This document shows positions 17,735 through 25,605 of a DNA stretch of 34,975 nt, in pieces. Each line of letters begins with the position of its first letter. Position 1 is the stretch's first letter. The DNA is from Clostridium sp. GTDB lineage: Bacteria; Bacteroidota; Bacteroidia; Bacteroidales; Muribaculaceae. The stretch covers positions 1 through 34,975 of the forward strand of contig JAMPGR010000013.1 in NCBI GenBank assembly GCA_023663805.1. Reading direction: 5' to 3'. Both the position numbers and the translations under genes were made by a program. Below the pieces are notes generated by a model, which did no database searches, was not told where the DNA came from, and was given only the letters and a program-made list of their open reading frames with translations.

Positions 17735-19258
17735 ATGGAACACACTGAAGACAAAAACTACAGGCGTCTGCGGAGTGTGTGCCGGAAATTCCTGGCCAGT
17801 CCGGCCACTTTCGAAATAGACATCGACCATCTGCTCGACCTCTTTGACTACGCCCTCGACAACAGCGAGTACAACTGTGCGTGGGTGCTCGTGTCGATCG
17901 GTAACGCCCTCTTTCCCGACGACGATTCGTTTATCCTGAAAACCGCCTATCTGGCCTATATGGAGGGTGATAACGAACTCGCGCTCGAACTCCTCGACCG
18001 CGTCAGGATCGAACCGATGTGGGTCGAGACGATGCGACTGATGATTACCGCCGGACAAGATTCCGCAGAGGTCGCCCGGTCTCTTCAGCGGATTGTCTCC
18101 CAGTCCCGGCGGCTCGACAACGAGACGTTACTGAATATCCTGACTGTCGCCCACGAGCATGACCTCTACAGAGAAATCAAGTCGCTGTGTCCTGAAATCG
18201 AGCGCCACGCCGACGATATGATCGACTTTTATCTCGACCTCGAGGAATGGGCCGAGGAGAATGGCGACACAGACTATGCCGCTCAGATTCTCGAACGCCT
18301 GACGACGATTGCGCCGATGGATATCGATCTGTGGATTCAGTCTGCGGCTTTCAACTTGAGCATATGCTCGAACCCCGACGAAGCCGCGACAGAAGTCGAA
18401 TATGCACTTGCTATCGACCCATCGAACCGCAAGGCGAGGATTCTCGATGCCCAGATCCGAATCGTCAGAACCGTTAACGCTCACGATCGCGAGGGTTCCG
18501 AAAAGGCTTTTGGCGATCTGCTTGAGAGTGTCGGGAAGGAGAATCTCAGCGAGTCAGACATTATGATTATCGACTGGGCCTCCGAAGTTCTCGAACTGTC
18601 GGCCGACGAACGTGTGACAGAAATCTACTACGGATACAATCGCGAGCATCCCGAGGACCGGAAGGTTCTGACACATCTTCTCGCTGCCAACGAAAACTCC
18701 GGGGAAAACGAGATCTGTGAATTTCTGTTGAAACAGAACTTCGATGCGGAACTTGACAACGACGAAGCGGAATGGATCCGCTGGTCACAGGAAATCCGTA
18801 GCCGCGGTCTCTACCGTTTGTCGCTTCTCGTGATGGAGACATTCTACTCGCTGACCGAGACAACCTTCGCGAAGAGTCAGGTTCAGACCGTCTTTCTGGA
18901 GACACTCTATCTGCGCGGTCGCTTCGACGCGATATGCTCTCTCGAAAAAGAGATATGTGCCTCGGAGCAGTTGCTCGGACTCCCTTATATGGTAATGCAC
19001 CTGATTCTGAGCAAGGCCAGGACGGGCGACTGGACAGGTGTGCCGACCCTCTGCACCCTCCTCGGCGACTTCGATTCGATTCCGGGATCGTGGCTGAACA
19101 GCATGTCTGTCATGGCCTGTACATCCCTGGTCGAATTCAGCGGGAAGATGAATGCCCTTGCTCTTCTGGGCGACCGCTCGGTCGAAGAAATCAATAACAT
19201 AGACCCCCATACAAGGCTCCTGAGGGAGATTGTTCCCGATGTCATGCAAAACAAGTAA
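17735..19258 (+). CDS. Acidic TPR-like hypothetical protein
   Basis: A 507-residue cytosolic protein: no signal peptide, no membrane segment, strongly acidic and entirely helical in appearance. The best repeat-like parts are FLEIAYLAYMEG-type helices near 65-90 (LKTAYLAYMEGDNELALELLDRV), YAAQILERLTTIAPMDIDLWIQSAAF (about 185-210) and EVEYALAIDPSNRKARILDAQIRIV (about 221-245), which follow the TPR pattern. Later helices are more divergent. No catalytic motif is visible. It sits between glnS and typA, nine bases after glnS and 35 before typA, so it is co-transcribed with translation genes. A role as a scaffold or ribosome-associated factor is only a guess. I do not recognise a named family beyond TPR. 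Confidence 0.85.
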   Translation: MEHTEDKNYRRLRSVCRKFLASPATFEIDIDHLLDLFDYALDNSEYNCAWVLVSIGNALFPDDDSFILKTAYLAYMEGDNELALELLDRVRIEPMWVETMRLMITAGQDSAEVARSLQRIVSQSRRLDNETLLNILTVAHEHDLYREIKSLCPEIERHADDMIDFYLDLEEWAEENGDTDYAAQILERLTTIAPMDIDLWIQSAAFNLSICSNPDEAATEVEYALAIDPSNRKARILDAQIRIVRTVNAHDREGSEKAFGDLLESVGKENLSESDIMIIDWASEVLELSADERVTEIYYGYNREHPEDRKVLTHLLAANENSGENEICEFLLKQNFDAELDNDEAEWIRWSQEIRSRGLYRLSLLVMETFYSLTETTFAKSQVQTVFLETLYLRGRFDAICSLEKEICASEQLLGLPYMVMHLILSKARTGDWTGVPTLCTLLGDFDSIPGSWLNSMSVMACTSLVEFSGKMNALALLGDRSVEEINNIDPHTRLLREIVPDVMQNK

Positions 19259-19293
19259 CGAACCGAATATTGAAACAAACAATATAGAATTAA

Positions 19294-21093
19294 ATGCAGA
19301 AAATTCGTAACATAGCCATTATAGCCCATGTCGACCACGGCAAGACAACGCTCGTCGACAAAATGCTTTTGGCCGGACATCTTTTCCGCGACAACCAGTC
19401 TACGGGTGAACTGATTCTCGACAACAACGACCTCGAAAGAGAACGAGGCATAACGATTCTTTCGAAAAATGTTTCGATAAACTATAACGGATATAAGATT
19501 AATATCATAGACACTCCCGGACACTCCGACTTCGGCGGCGAGGTCGAGCGCGTCCTGAATATGGCCGACGGCTGCCTGCTGCTGGTCGACGCCTTCGAGG
19601 GCCCGATGCCCCAGACCCGCTTCGTCCTCCAGAAAGCCATAGAGATCGGGCTGAAACCGGTTGTCGTGATCAACAAAGTCGACAAACCGAACTGCCGCCC
19701 CGACGAGGTCCAGGAAATGGTCTTCGACTTGATGTGCAATCTCGATGCGACTGAAGACCAGCTCGATTTCCCGACGATCTACGGTTCGGCAAAACAAGGA
19801 TGGATGAGCACGGACTGGAACAACCCGACCGACAGTATTCTCCCTGTTCTCGACGCGATTATCGAATATATTCCCGCTCCGGTCTCGATCGAGGGTCCGG
19901 CCCAGATGGTTGTCACCTCGCTGGATTTCTCGAACTATGTCGGGCGTATCGCCGTCGGCCGCGTCCACCGCGGCGAACTCCGCGAAGGACAGGATGTCGC
20001 GCTGATAAAGAAGGACGGCTCGGTTGTCCGCCAGCGTATCAAGGAACTCCATGTGTTCGAAGGGATGGGACGCAAGCGTGTCGGGAAGGTCGCCAGCGGC
20101 GATATCTGTGCGCTCGTCGGTATCGAAGGGTTCGAGATCGGCGACACGATCGCCGACTGGAACAACCCCGAGGCTCTGCCGCGAATCGCGATCGATGAAC
20201 CGACGATGTCGATGACCTTCACAATCAACGACTCCCCCTTCTTCGGTCGCGACGGAAAGTATGTCACCTCGCGCCATATCGGCGACCGTCTGACACGCGA
20301 ACTCGACCGCAACCTCGCTCTGCGTGTCTCGAAGGCAGACCACGAGGATGTCTGGACCGTCTACGGCCGCGGCGTGCTCCACCTCTCGGTCCTGATCGAG
20401 ACAATGCGCCGCGAGGGATATGAACTCCAGGTCGGCCAGCCCCAGGTCATAATCAAGGAGATCGACGGACGTAAGTGCGAACCGGTCGAACTGCTGACAA
20501 TCAATGTTCCCGAGGAGTATTCGTCGAAGATGATCGACATGGTGACGCGCCGAAAGGGAGACCTGACCTCGATGACGACTCAGAACGACCGCGTCCAGAT
20601 GGAGTTCAATATCCCCTCGAGAGGTATTATCGGGCTGCGCAACAACGTCCTGACCGCATCGGCCGGCGAGGCCATAATGGCCCATCGGTTCCTCGAATAC
20701 CAGCCTTGGAAGGGTGATATCGAACGCCGCACGAACGGTTCGCTGATCGCCATGGAAGCCGGCACGGCCTATGCCTACGCGATCGACAAACTCCAGGACC
20801 GCGGCCGTTTCTTCATCTTCCCCCAGGAGGAGGTCTACGCCGGACAGGTCGTCGGAGAGAACGCGAAAGACAACGATATCGTCGTCAATGTGACGAAATC
20901 GAAAAAACTGACAAACATGCGCGCCTCGGGTGCCGACGACAAGGCACGTATCGTTCCCCCGGTTGTGTTCAGTCTCGAGGAGGCGCTCGAGTATATAAAG
21001 GAGGATGAGTATGTCGAGGTCACGCCCCATCATATCCGTCTCCGGAAGATAATTCTCGACGAACTCGAGCGCAAACGCGCCAACAAGAACTGA
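19294..21093 (+). CDS. typA: Translational GTPase TypA/BipA
   Basis: A 599-residue ribosome-binding GTPase. G1 is AHVDHGKTTL (residues 11-20), G2 region RGITI, G3 DTPGHSDFGGEV, and G4 NKVDKP. It is followed by the EF-G-like domains II, III and V and the BipA-specific C-terminal domain (LTNMRASGADDKARIVPPV). Length is typical. Known role: 50S assembly and stress adaptation, especially in the cold. Its TGA overlaps the ATG of the first transporter gene by one base, so it is coupled to the next gene. Confidence 0.98.
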   Translation: MQKIRNIAIIAHVDHGKTTLVDKMLLAGHLFRDNQSTGELILDNNDLERERGITILSKNVSINYNGYKINIIDTPGHSDFGGEVERVLNMADGCLLLVDAFEGPMPQTRFVLQKAIEIGLKPVVVINKVDKPNCRPDEVQEMVFDLMCNLDATEDQLDFPTIYGSAKQGWMSTDWNNPTDSILPVLDAIIEYIPAPVSIEGPAQMVVTSLDFSNYVGRIAVGRVHRGELREGQDVALIKKDGSVVRQRIKELHVFEGMGRKRVGKVASGDICALVGIEGFEIGDTIADWNNPEALPRIAIDEPTMSMTFTINDSPFFGRDGKYVTSRHIGDRLTRELDRNLALRVSKADHEDVWTVYGRGVLHLSVLIETMRREGYELQVGQPQVIIKEIDGRKCEPVELLTINVPEEYSSKMIDMVTRRKGDLTSMTTQNDRVQMEFNIPSRGIIGLRNNVLTASAGEAIMAHRFLEYQPWKGDIERRTNGSLIAMEAGTAYAYAIDKLQDRGRFFIFPQEEVYAGQVVGENAKDNDIVVNVTKSKKLTNMRASGADDKARIVPPVVFSLEEALEYIKEDEYVEVTPHHIRLRKIILDELERKRANKN

Positions 21094-21674
21094 TGCCGGT
21101 CAGAGACAACATCTATCTTCAGTTGTTCTGGTCTTTCTTCAAAATCGGGGGATTCACCTTCGGCGGGGGATGGGCCATGATATCGCTGATTGAACGCGAG
21201 ATTGTCGACCGCAGGAAATGGATCGAACGCGAGGAATTTCTCGACCTGCTGGCTGTCGCGCAGTCGCTCCCGGGGATTCTCGCTGTCAATCTCTCGGTTG
21301 CGGTCGGCGACAAGATGCGCGGGATGAAGGGGAGCCTAGCCGCCGCTGTCGGGACGATTATACTCCCGTTCCTGATAATCCTTGCCATAGCGATCTTCCT
21401 GACCCCTGACCTGATCAAGAACAACCCGACGGTCAACCATATCTTCATGGGGATCCGTCCGGCGGTTGTCGCTCTGATCGTTGCTCCGGTCATCACATCG
21501 GCCCGGGCAGCCCGGATCGGATGGAAGACCGTGGCGATTCCCGTAGTCGTCGCCCTGCTGATATGGTCCGGTCTTCCCTGGATTTCGAACCCGATTCTGT
21601 TTATCGTTCTCGGCGGCGCAGCAGGATATCTTGTTAAAAAGAAAAAGTCAACGACTGACAATACCTTGCGATGA
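21093..21674 (+). CDS. Chromate-transporter (CHR) family half protein, first
   Basis: A 193-residue integral membrane protein consisting of one CHR domain. The signature FFKIGGFTFGGGWAMISLIEREI near the N-terminus, LAVAQSLPGILAVNLSV and about five hydrophobic segments identify the family. Family knowledge: long ChrA proteins contain two such domains; short-chain members are encoded as adjacent pairs that are both needed. Substrate may be chromate or another oxyanion; chromate export itself is not proven by sequence. Starts on the last base of typA and ends in an ATGA overlap with its partner. Confidence 0.9.
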   Translation: MPVRDNIYLQLFWSFFKIGGFTFGGGWAMISLIEREIVDRRKWIEREEFLDLLAVAQSLPGILAVNLSVAVGDKMRGMKGSLAAAVGTIILPFLIILAIAIFLTPDLIKNNPTVNHIFMGIRPAVVALIVAPVITSARAARIGWKTVAIPVVVALLIWSGLPWISNPILFIVLGGAAGYLVKKKKSTTDNTLR

Positions 21675-22243
21675 TCTACCTCAGACTGATTTGGGCCTAT
21701 TTGAAAATCGGACTCTTCGGGTTCGGCGGGGGCTACGCCATGCTCTCACTAATCGAACGCGAAATCGTCGGTCCGGGATGGATAACGGAAACGATGTTCA
21801 CCGATATTGTCGCTATCTCCCAGATGACCCCCGGTCCGATAGGGATCAACTCGGCGACATATATCGGATATGTTGCTCCGGGTGTCACCTCTCCCCAGTT
21901 CTCTTCTCCGATTTGGGGGATACTCGGTTCGCTGATCTGCACTCTCGTCGTAATTCTTCCGTCGTTTCTCCTGGTCGCCTATACGAGCCATCTGATCCGC
22001 CGCCACCGCGACAGTGTCGTCGTCGAGGGGATATTCTCGGGGCTGCGTCCGGTCGTTATCGGTCTGATTGCCTCTGCCGCACTCCTGCTGATGAACAGCG
22101 CGAATTTCGGCGAGGAGCAGTTCCAGATCGGTGTCAGCATCGCAATCTGTATCGCGTCGTTCTGTATGGTATATTTTCTCAAGTGGCATCCGATTCTGAT
22201 TATTCTTCTGGCCGGAGCGGCCGGATTTTTTATCTATCTATGA
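21671..22243 (+). CDS. Chromate-transporter (CHR) family half protein, second
   Basis: A 190-residue membrane protein paralogous to the gene before it. The conserved part YLKIGLFGFGGGYAMLSLIEREI aligns almost residue for residue with the first half, followed by ISQMTPGPIGINSATYIGY and four to five hydrophobic helices. Together with the preceding gene it forms a short-chain CHR pair, likely a heterodimer in the inner membrane. ATGA overlaps on both sides (with the first half and with folC) indicate tight coupling. Confidence 0.9.
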   Translation: MIYLRLIWAYLKIGLFGFGGGYAMLSLIEREIVGPGWITETMFTDIVAISQMTPGPIGINSATYIGYVAPGVTSPQFSSPIWGILGSLICTLVVILPSFLLVAYTSHLIRRHRDSVVVEGIFSGLRPVVIGLIASAALLLMNSANFGEEQFQIGVSIAICIASFCMVYFLKWHPILIILLAGAAGFFIYL

Positions 22244-23571
22244 GCGAAGAACAACTTTCCGAACGCTATCGCGAGACGACCGAATTTCTCTTCAGCCAGA
22301 TTCCAGCGTTCCATAATGTAGGCTCCGGAGCCTACAAGCCCGGACTCGAACGTGTTTGCGAATTAGACAAGATGTACGGTTCGCCGAGTCGCGCTTTCCC
22401 GACAATACATATCGCCGGAACGAACGGAAAGGGATCTGTCAGTTCGACCCTCGCCGCTATCCTTCAGTCTGCCGGATACCGTACGGGTCTGTTCACGTCG
22501 CCACATCTTGTCGATTTTCGCGAGCGTATTCGAGTCAACGGGGAGATGATAAGCCGCCGTGAGGTAGTCGAATTCTCGGATCGTTTCCGTCGTGAAAACA
22601 ACGGCGCGACCGAACCTTCGTTCTTCGAACTGACAACCGTCATGGCCTTCGACCATTTCCGACGTCAAAAGGTCGATGTTGCAGCTATAGAAGTCGGCCT
22701 CGGCGGTCGTCTCGACAGTACGAACATCGTCAGTCCCGAACTGTCTGTCATAACAAACATATCGCCCGACCATACGGCCCTGCTCGGAGACACCCCGGAA
22801 GCAATCGCCGTCGAAAAGGCCGGGATTATAAAACCGGGCGTCCCGGTTGTCGTCGGAGAATCGGATGGGGGTGTCCGCGATGTCTTTTCCGCTACTGCTT
22901 TGCAGAATGAGAGTCCGATTGTTTATGCCGACGATCTAAGGCTGATTCGCCGGGCCGTAGACGACGGCGGAGGAATTCTTTACCAGACAGACGGCTTCGG
23001 CACTATTCGCGGACAACTTCGCGGGGAGTGTCAGGTCTGCAACGCCTCGACGATACTCGCCGCCGTTGTCGAACTCCGTCGCATCGGGTTCGACATACCT
23101 GACCGGGCTGTCGCCGAGGGATTCGAGAAAGTTTGTGAACTGACCGGACTCCGCGGACGCTGGGAGAGCCGTTGTGTCGACGGAGTCGAAGTCATCTGCG
23201 ACACCGGCCACAATGTCGGCGGATGGACCCACACGGTCGCCAACCTGAACCGCGACGAACGTAAAAAAATCCTTGTCGTCGGTTTTGTCAACGACAAGGA
23301 TGTCAGTTCGATAATGAATCTCATAAGCCAGATCGACAATCGGCGCGTTATCTTCACCCAGGCTTCGGTTGCACGTGCTCTTCCGGCCGAAGAACTTCGT
23401 CAGACAGCCGCCTTTCACGGCGTATGCGGCGAGGCGGTAGCCGATGTCGGCGATGCGGTTGCCGAGGCTGTCAGGCTGGCGTCAGCCGATCCCGAAGGAA
23501 GTGTTGTGTTCGTCGGGGGAAGCACATTCGTCGTAGCCGACTGGCTCAGTTCGCTCAGCGAACAGCGATAA
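22240..23571 (+). CDS. folC: Folylpolyglutamate synthase / dihydrofolate synthase
   Basis: A 443-residue Mur-ligase-family enzyme that adds glutamate to (dihydro)folate. The ATG at 22240, overlapping the transporter stop, is chosen because the FolC fold starts there; the same frame is open further upstream only as a shadow of the transporter gene. P-loop GTNGKGS is at 60-66, followed by SPHLVDFRERIRVNG, the FELTTVMAF and EVGLGGRLDSTN motifs, and CDTGHNVGGW in the C-terminal domain. Residues for both activities look present, as in single-copy bacterial FolC, though dihydropteroate activity cannot be confirmed by eye. Last gene of the glnS operon. Its 3' end overlaps ridA tail to tail by 17 bases. 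Confidence 0.95.
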   Translation: MSEEQLSERYRETTEFLFSQIPAFHNVGSGAYKPGLERVCELDKMYGSPSRAFPTIHIAGTNGKGSVSSTLAAILQSAGYRTGLFTSPHLVDFRERIRVNGEMISRREVVEFSDRFRRENNGATEPSFFELTTVMAFDHFRRQKVDVAAIEVGLGGRLDSTNIVSPELSVITNISPDHTALLGDTPEAIAVEKAGIIKPGVPVVVGESDGGVRDVFSATALQNESPIVYADDLRLIRRAVDDGGGILYQTDGFGTIRGQLRGECQVCNASTILAAVVELRRIGFDIPDRAVAEGFEKVCELTGLRGRWESRCVDGVEVICDTGHNVGGWTHTVANLNRDERKKILVVGFVNDKDVSSIMNLISQIDNRRVIFTQASVARALPAEELRQTAAFHGVCGEAVADVGDAVAEAVRLASADPEGSVVFVGGSTFVVADWLSSLSEQR

Positions 23572-23929
23572 CTTCGATTTCAACGAGAGCGCCTTTCGGG
23601 AGTTCCTTGACGGCGACTGCCGAGCGGGCGGGGTAGGGGGCGGTGAATTCCTGGCCGTAGACCTCGTTCATCGGGCCGAAGAGGCTCATGTCGGCGAGGA
23701 AAACGGTTGTTTTGACGACATTGTCGATAGTCAGGCCGGCCTGGGTCAGGATAGCTTTGACGTTGGCGATCGACTGGCGTGTCTGTTCGGTTATCCCTTC
23801 GGGCATTTCGCCGGTTTCGGGGTTCAGGGGAATCTGGCCGGAGGCGAAAAGGAAGGATCCGCAGTTGATTGCCTGGCTGTAGGGCCCGATAGCGCCCGGA
23901 GCCTGGCTTGTTGCTACTTGCTGTTTCAT
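23555..23929 (-). CDS. ridA: RidA family reactive-intermediate deaminase
   Basis: A 124-residue member of the YjgF/YER057c/UK114 family, which hydrolyses enamine/imine intermediates released by PLP enzymes. It has PGAIGPYSQA near the N-terminus, FASGQIPLNP, and the catalytic arginine in PARSAV (R102), with the conserved glutamate in the C-terminal EIEVIAV. Typical length and all RidA (not Rid2-7) landmarks. It is a monocistronic unit facing the folC operon, with its own promoter in the divergent region shared with the 5'-nucleotidase gene. Confidence 0.97.
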   Translation of the reverse strand: MKQQVATSQAPGAIGPYSQAINCGSFLFASGQIPLNPETGEMPEGITEQTRQSIANVKAILTQAGLTIDNVVKTTVFLADMSLFGPMNEVYGQEFTAPYPARSAVAVKELPKGALVEIEVIAVR

Positions 23930-23977
23930 GATGATATATAATTGTTAGGTTATGTTAGCGCTTGTGGCGTTATACGT

Positions 23978-24012
23978 CCGCAAAATTACAAATATTTTTT
24001 GTATTTTTGCGG
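23978..24012. promoter_or_regulatory. Compact divergent promoter pair inside an inverted repeat
   Basis: TAATTTTG on the minus strand (23988-23981, for ridA) and TATTTTTG on the plus strand (24002-24009, for the 5'-nucleotidase) are only 13 bases apart, back to back. The whole 35-base segment is an inverted repeat, with 15 of 17 pairs matching (CCGCAAAA at one end and TTTTGCGG at the other). Each -33 region overlaps the other promoter's -7. Confidence 0.65.
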
Positions 24013-24028
24013 TACAAAAACTGAACTG

Positions 24029-25600
24029 ATGAAACATAACAGATTATTTATATCGACCGTTGCCGCAACACTGGCTTTTTTATCGATTACATCGGTCGCG
24101 AACGACAACATCGAACGAATCGTCCTGCTCCACACGAACGACACCCACAGCCAGATCGATCCCGACGGCCGGGGGCGCGGTGGGGTTGTCCGTCGCAAGG
24201 CTCTGATTGACAGTATTCGCAGTGTCGAACCTGCGGTAATGCTGATTGATGCTGGCGATGCGGTTCAGGGAACCCCCTACTTCACGCTCTTCGGCGGAAG
24301 TGTTGAACAAGGAATCCTTAACCGACTCGGATATGATATCCAGATACTCGGCAACCACGAGTTCGACAACGGCGTCCCGGCTCTGGCAAAAAATTATATC
24401 TACGCCCGGCCTACAATTCTTTCGACCAACAACCTTTTCGACGGCACCGATCTCGAAAACATAGTTGTTCCGTGGGTCGTCAAACAGGCCGGAACGCGCC
24501 GTATCGGCTTTGTCGGCGTTAACATAAACCCCGAAGGCCTGGTCGATCTCCGAAAAAGCAAAGGTGTCAGATATGTCGACGCTGTCGACGCTGTCCAGCC
24601 GGTTGTTGATTTCCTGCGCGATTCGGCAAAAGTCGATGCGGTTGTCGCCGTTACGCATATCGGTTTTACAAAGAAACCCGACACCCCCGGATACACCGAT
24701 CCGATGCTTGCCGCCGCTACGCGCGGCATCGACCTGATTATCGGTGGTCACTCCCACACCGACCTCCAGCCCGGATCCCCAGAAACCTTCGCCCTGAATC
24801 TCGATGGCGACACCGCCATGATTGTCCAGAACCGGAACGCCGGGATATCGCTCGGAGAGGTGACACTTCTGTTCGATCGCAAGGACGGATTGGTCGGAAA
24901 AGAGTGGAAGAAAATCCAGGTCACTCCCGCGGCCGACCGTCTGCCGCAGGATACTGCTCTGATTGAGTTCCTGATTCCCTATCGGGTCGAGGTCGATTCG
25001 CTGATGAACGAACGGGTCGGTTCGATCTCCGGTGACTTTTCGAAAACCGCGATGGCAAACTTCGCCGCCGACTTCGTCTATGAACGTGGCCGACAGTTGA
25101 ACGGAGGTCGCTATCCAGATCTCGCTATTATGAACAAAGGAGGAATCCGCCATAATTTCAGCGGCACCGATATGACCGTCGGAACAATTCTCTCGGTTTT
25201 TCCGTTTGAAAATAAAGTCGTGTTGCTAGACCTGAAGGGCTCGGAACTAAGAAAACTTTTCGCCATCTTTGCCCGCTATGGAGGGCAGGGGGTCAGCCGG
25301 AATGTCTCGGCGGTTTTCAATCCTGAAATGACAGACTGCGAGACCATCACGATCAGCGGCAAGCCGATCGACGACAACCGGACCTATCGAGTTGCGACGA
25401 TCGACTACCTCGCCGGAGGAAACGACGATATGCGTCCTCTCGCAAACGGCCGTCTGATACGCTCGGCCGAAGGATTCATCTACGACGATATGATGGAGGC
25501 TTTCCGCCGGGGAATCTACAGCGGTCAGACAGTCTGTCCCGACGAACGCAGCCGTATGGCACCCCGAGGCAGCAGCGACTTCGAACTCGAAAACCACTGA
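24029..25600 (+). CDS. Exported 5'-nucleotidase / UshA-type metallophosphoesterase
   Basis: A 523-residue periplasmic enzyme. The ATG at 24029 is used because it begins a signal peptide (MKHNRLFISTVAATLAFLSITSVA) and lies 20 bases after the -7 box; a longer in-frame start at 23942 would be upstream of the promoter. The metallophosphoesterase domain has TNDTH (36-40), DAGDAVQGTPYF, LGNHEFDNG and GGHSHTDL as metal ligands. The 5_nucleotid_C domain follows from about residue 330, with MNKGGIRHNF and LAGGNDDM as substrate-side motifs. Both domains are in one chain. It probably dephosphorylates nucleotides or UDP-sugars outside the cytoplasm. Five bases separate it from the GH3 fusion gene. Confidence 0.93.
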   Translation: MKHNRLFISTVAATLAFLSITSVANDNIERIVLLHTNDTHSQIDPDGRGRGGVVRRKALIDSIRSVEPAVMLIDAGDAVQGTPYFTLFGGSVEQGILNRLGYDIQILGNHEFDNGVPALAKNYIYARPTILSTNNLFDGTDLENIVVPWVVKQAGTRRIGFVGVNINPEGLVDLRKSKGVRYVDAVDAVQPVVDFLRDSAKVDAVVAVTHIGFTKKPDTPGYTDPMLAAATRGIDLIIGGHSHTDLQPGSPETFALNLDGDTAMIVQNRNAGISLGEVTLLFDRKDGLVGKEWKKIQVTPAADRLPQDTALIEFLIPYRVEVDSLMNERVGSISGDFSKTAMANFAADFVYERGRQLNGGRYPDLAIMNKGGIRHNFSGTDMTVGTILSVFPFENKVVLLDLKGSELRKLFAIFARYGGQGVSRNVSAVFNPEMTDCETITISGKPIDDNRTYRVATIDYLAGGNDDMRPLANGRLIRSAEGFIYDDMMEAFRRGIYSGQTVCPDERSRMAPRGSSDFELENH

Positions 25601-25605
25601 AACGA

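Noticed and set aside
18985..21033. A 682-codon minus-strand open frame opposite typA and the TPR-like gene
   Set aside because: Long antisense frames are expected where codons end mostly in C or G. The typA frame is clearly coding and there is no family resemblance on the other strand.
21631..22239. N-terminal extension of folC by about 203 codons
   Set aside because: The extra part is Arg/Ser-rich and is the shadow of the second transporter gene; the Mur-ligase fold begins at the ATG at 22240.
23942..24028. Upstream start for the 5'-nucleotidase
   Set aside because: It would lie before the promoter and would bury the signal peptide 29 residues from the N-terminus.
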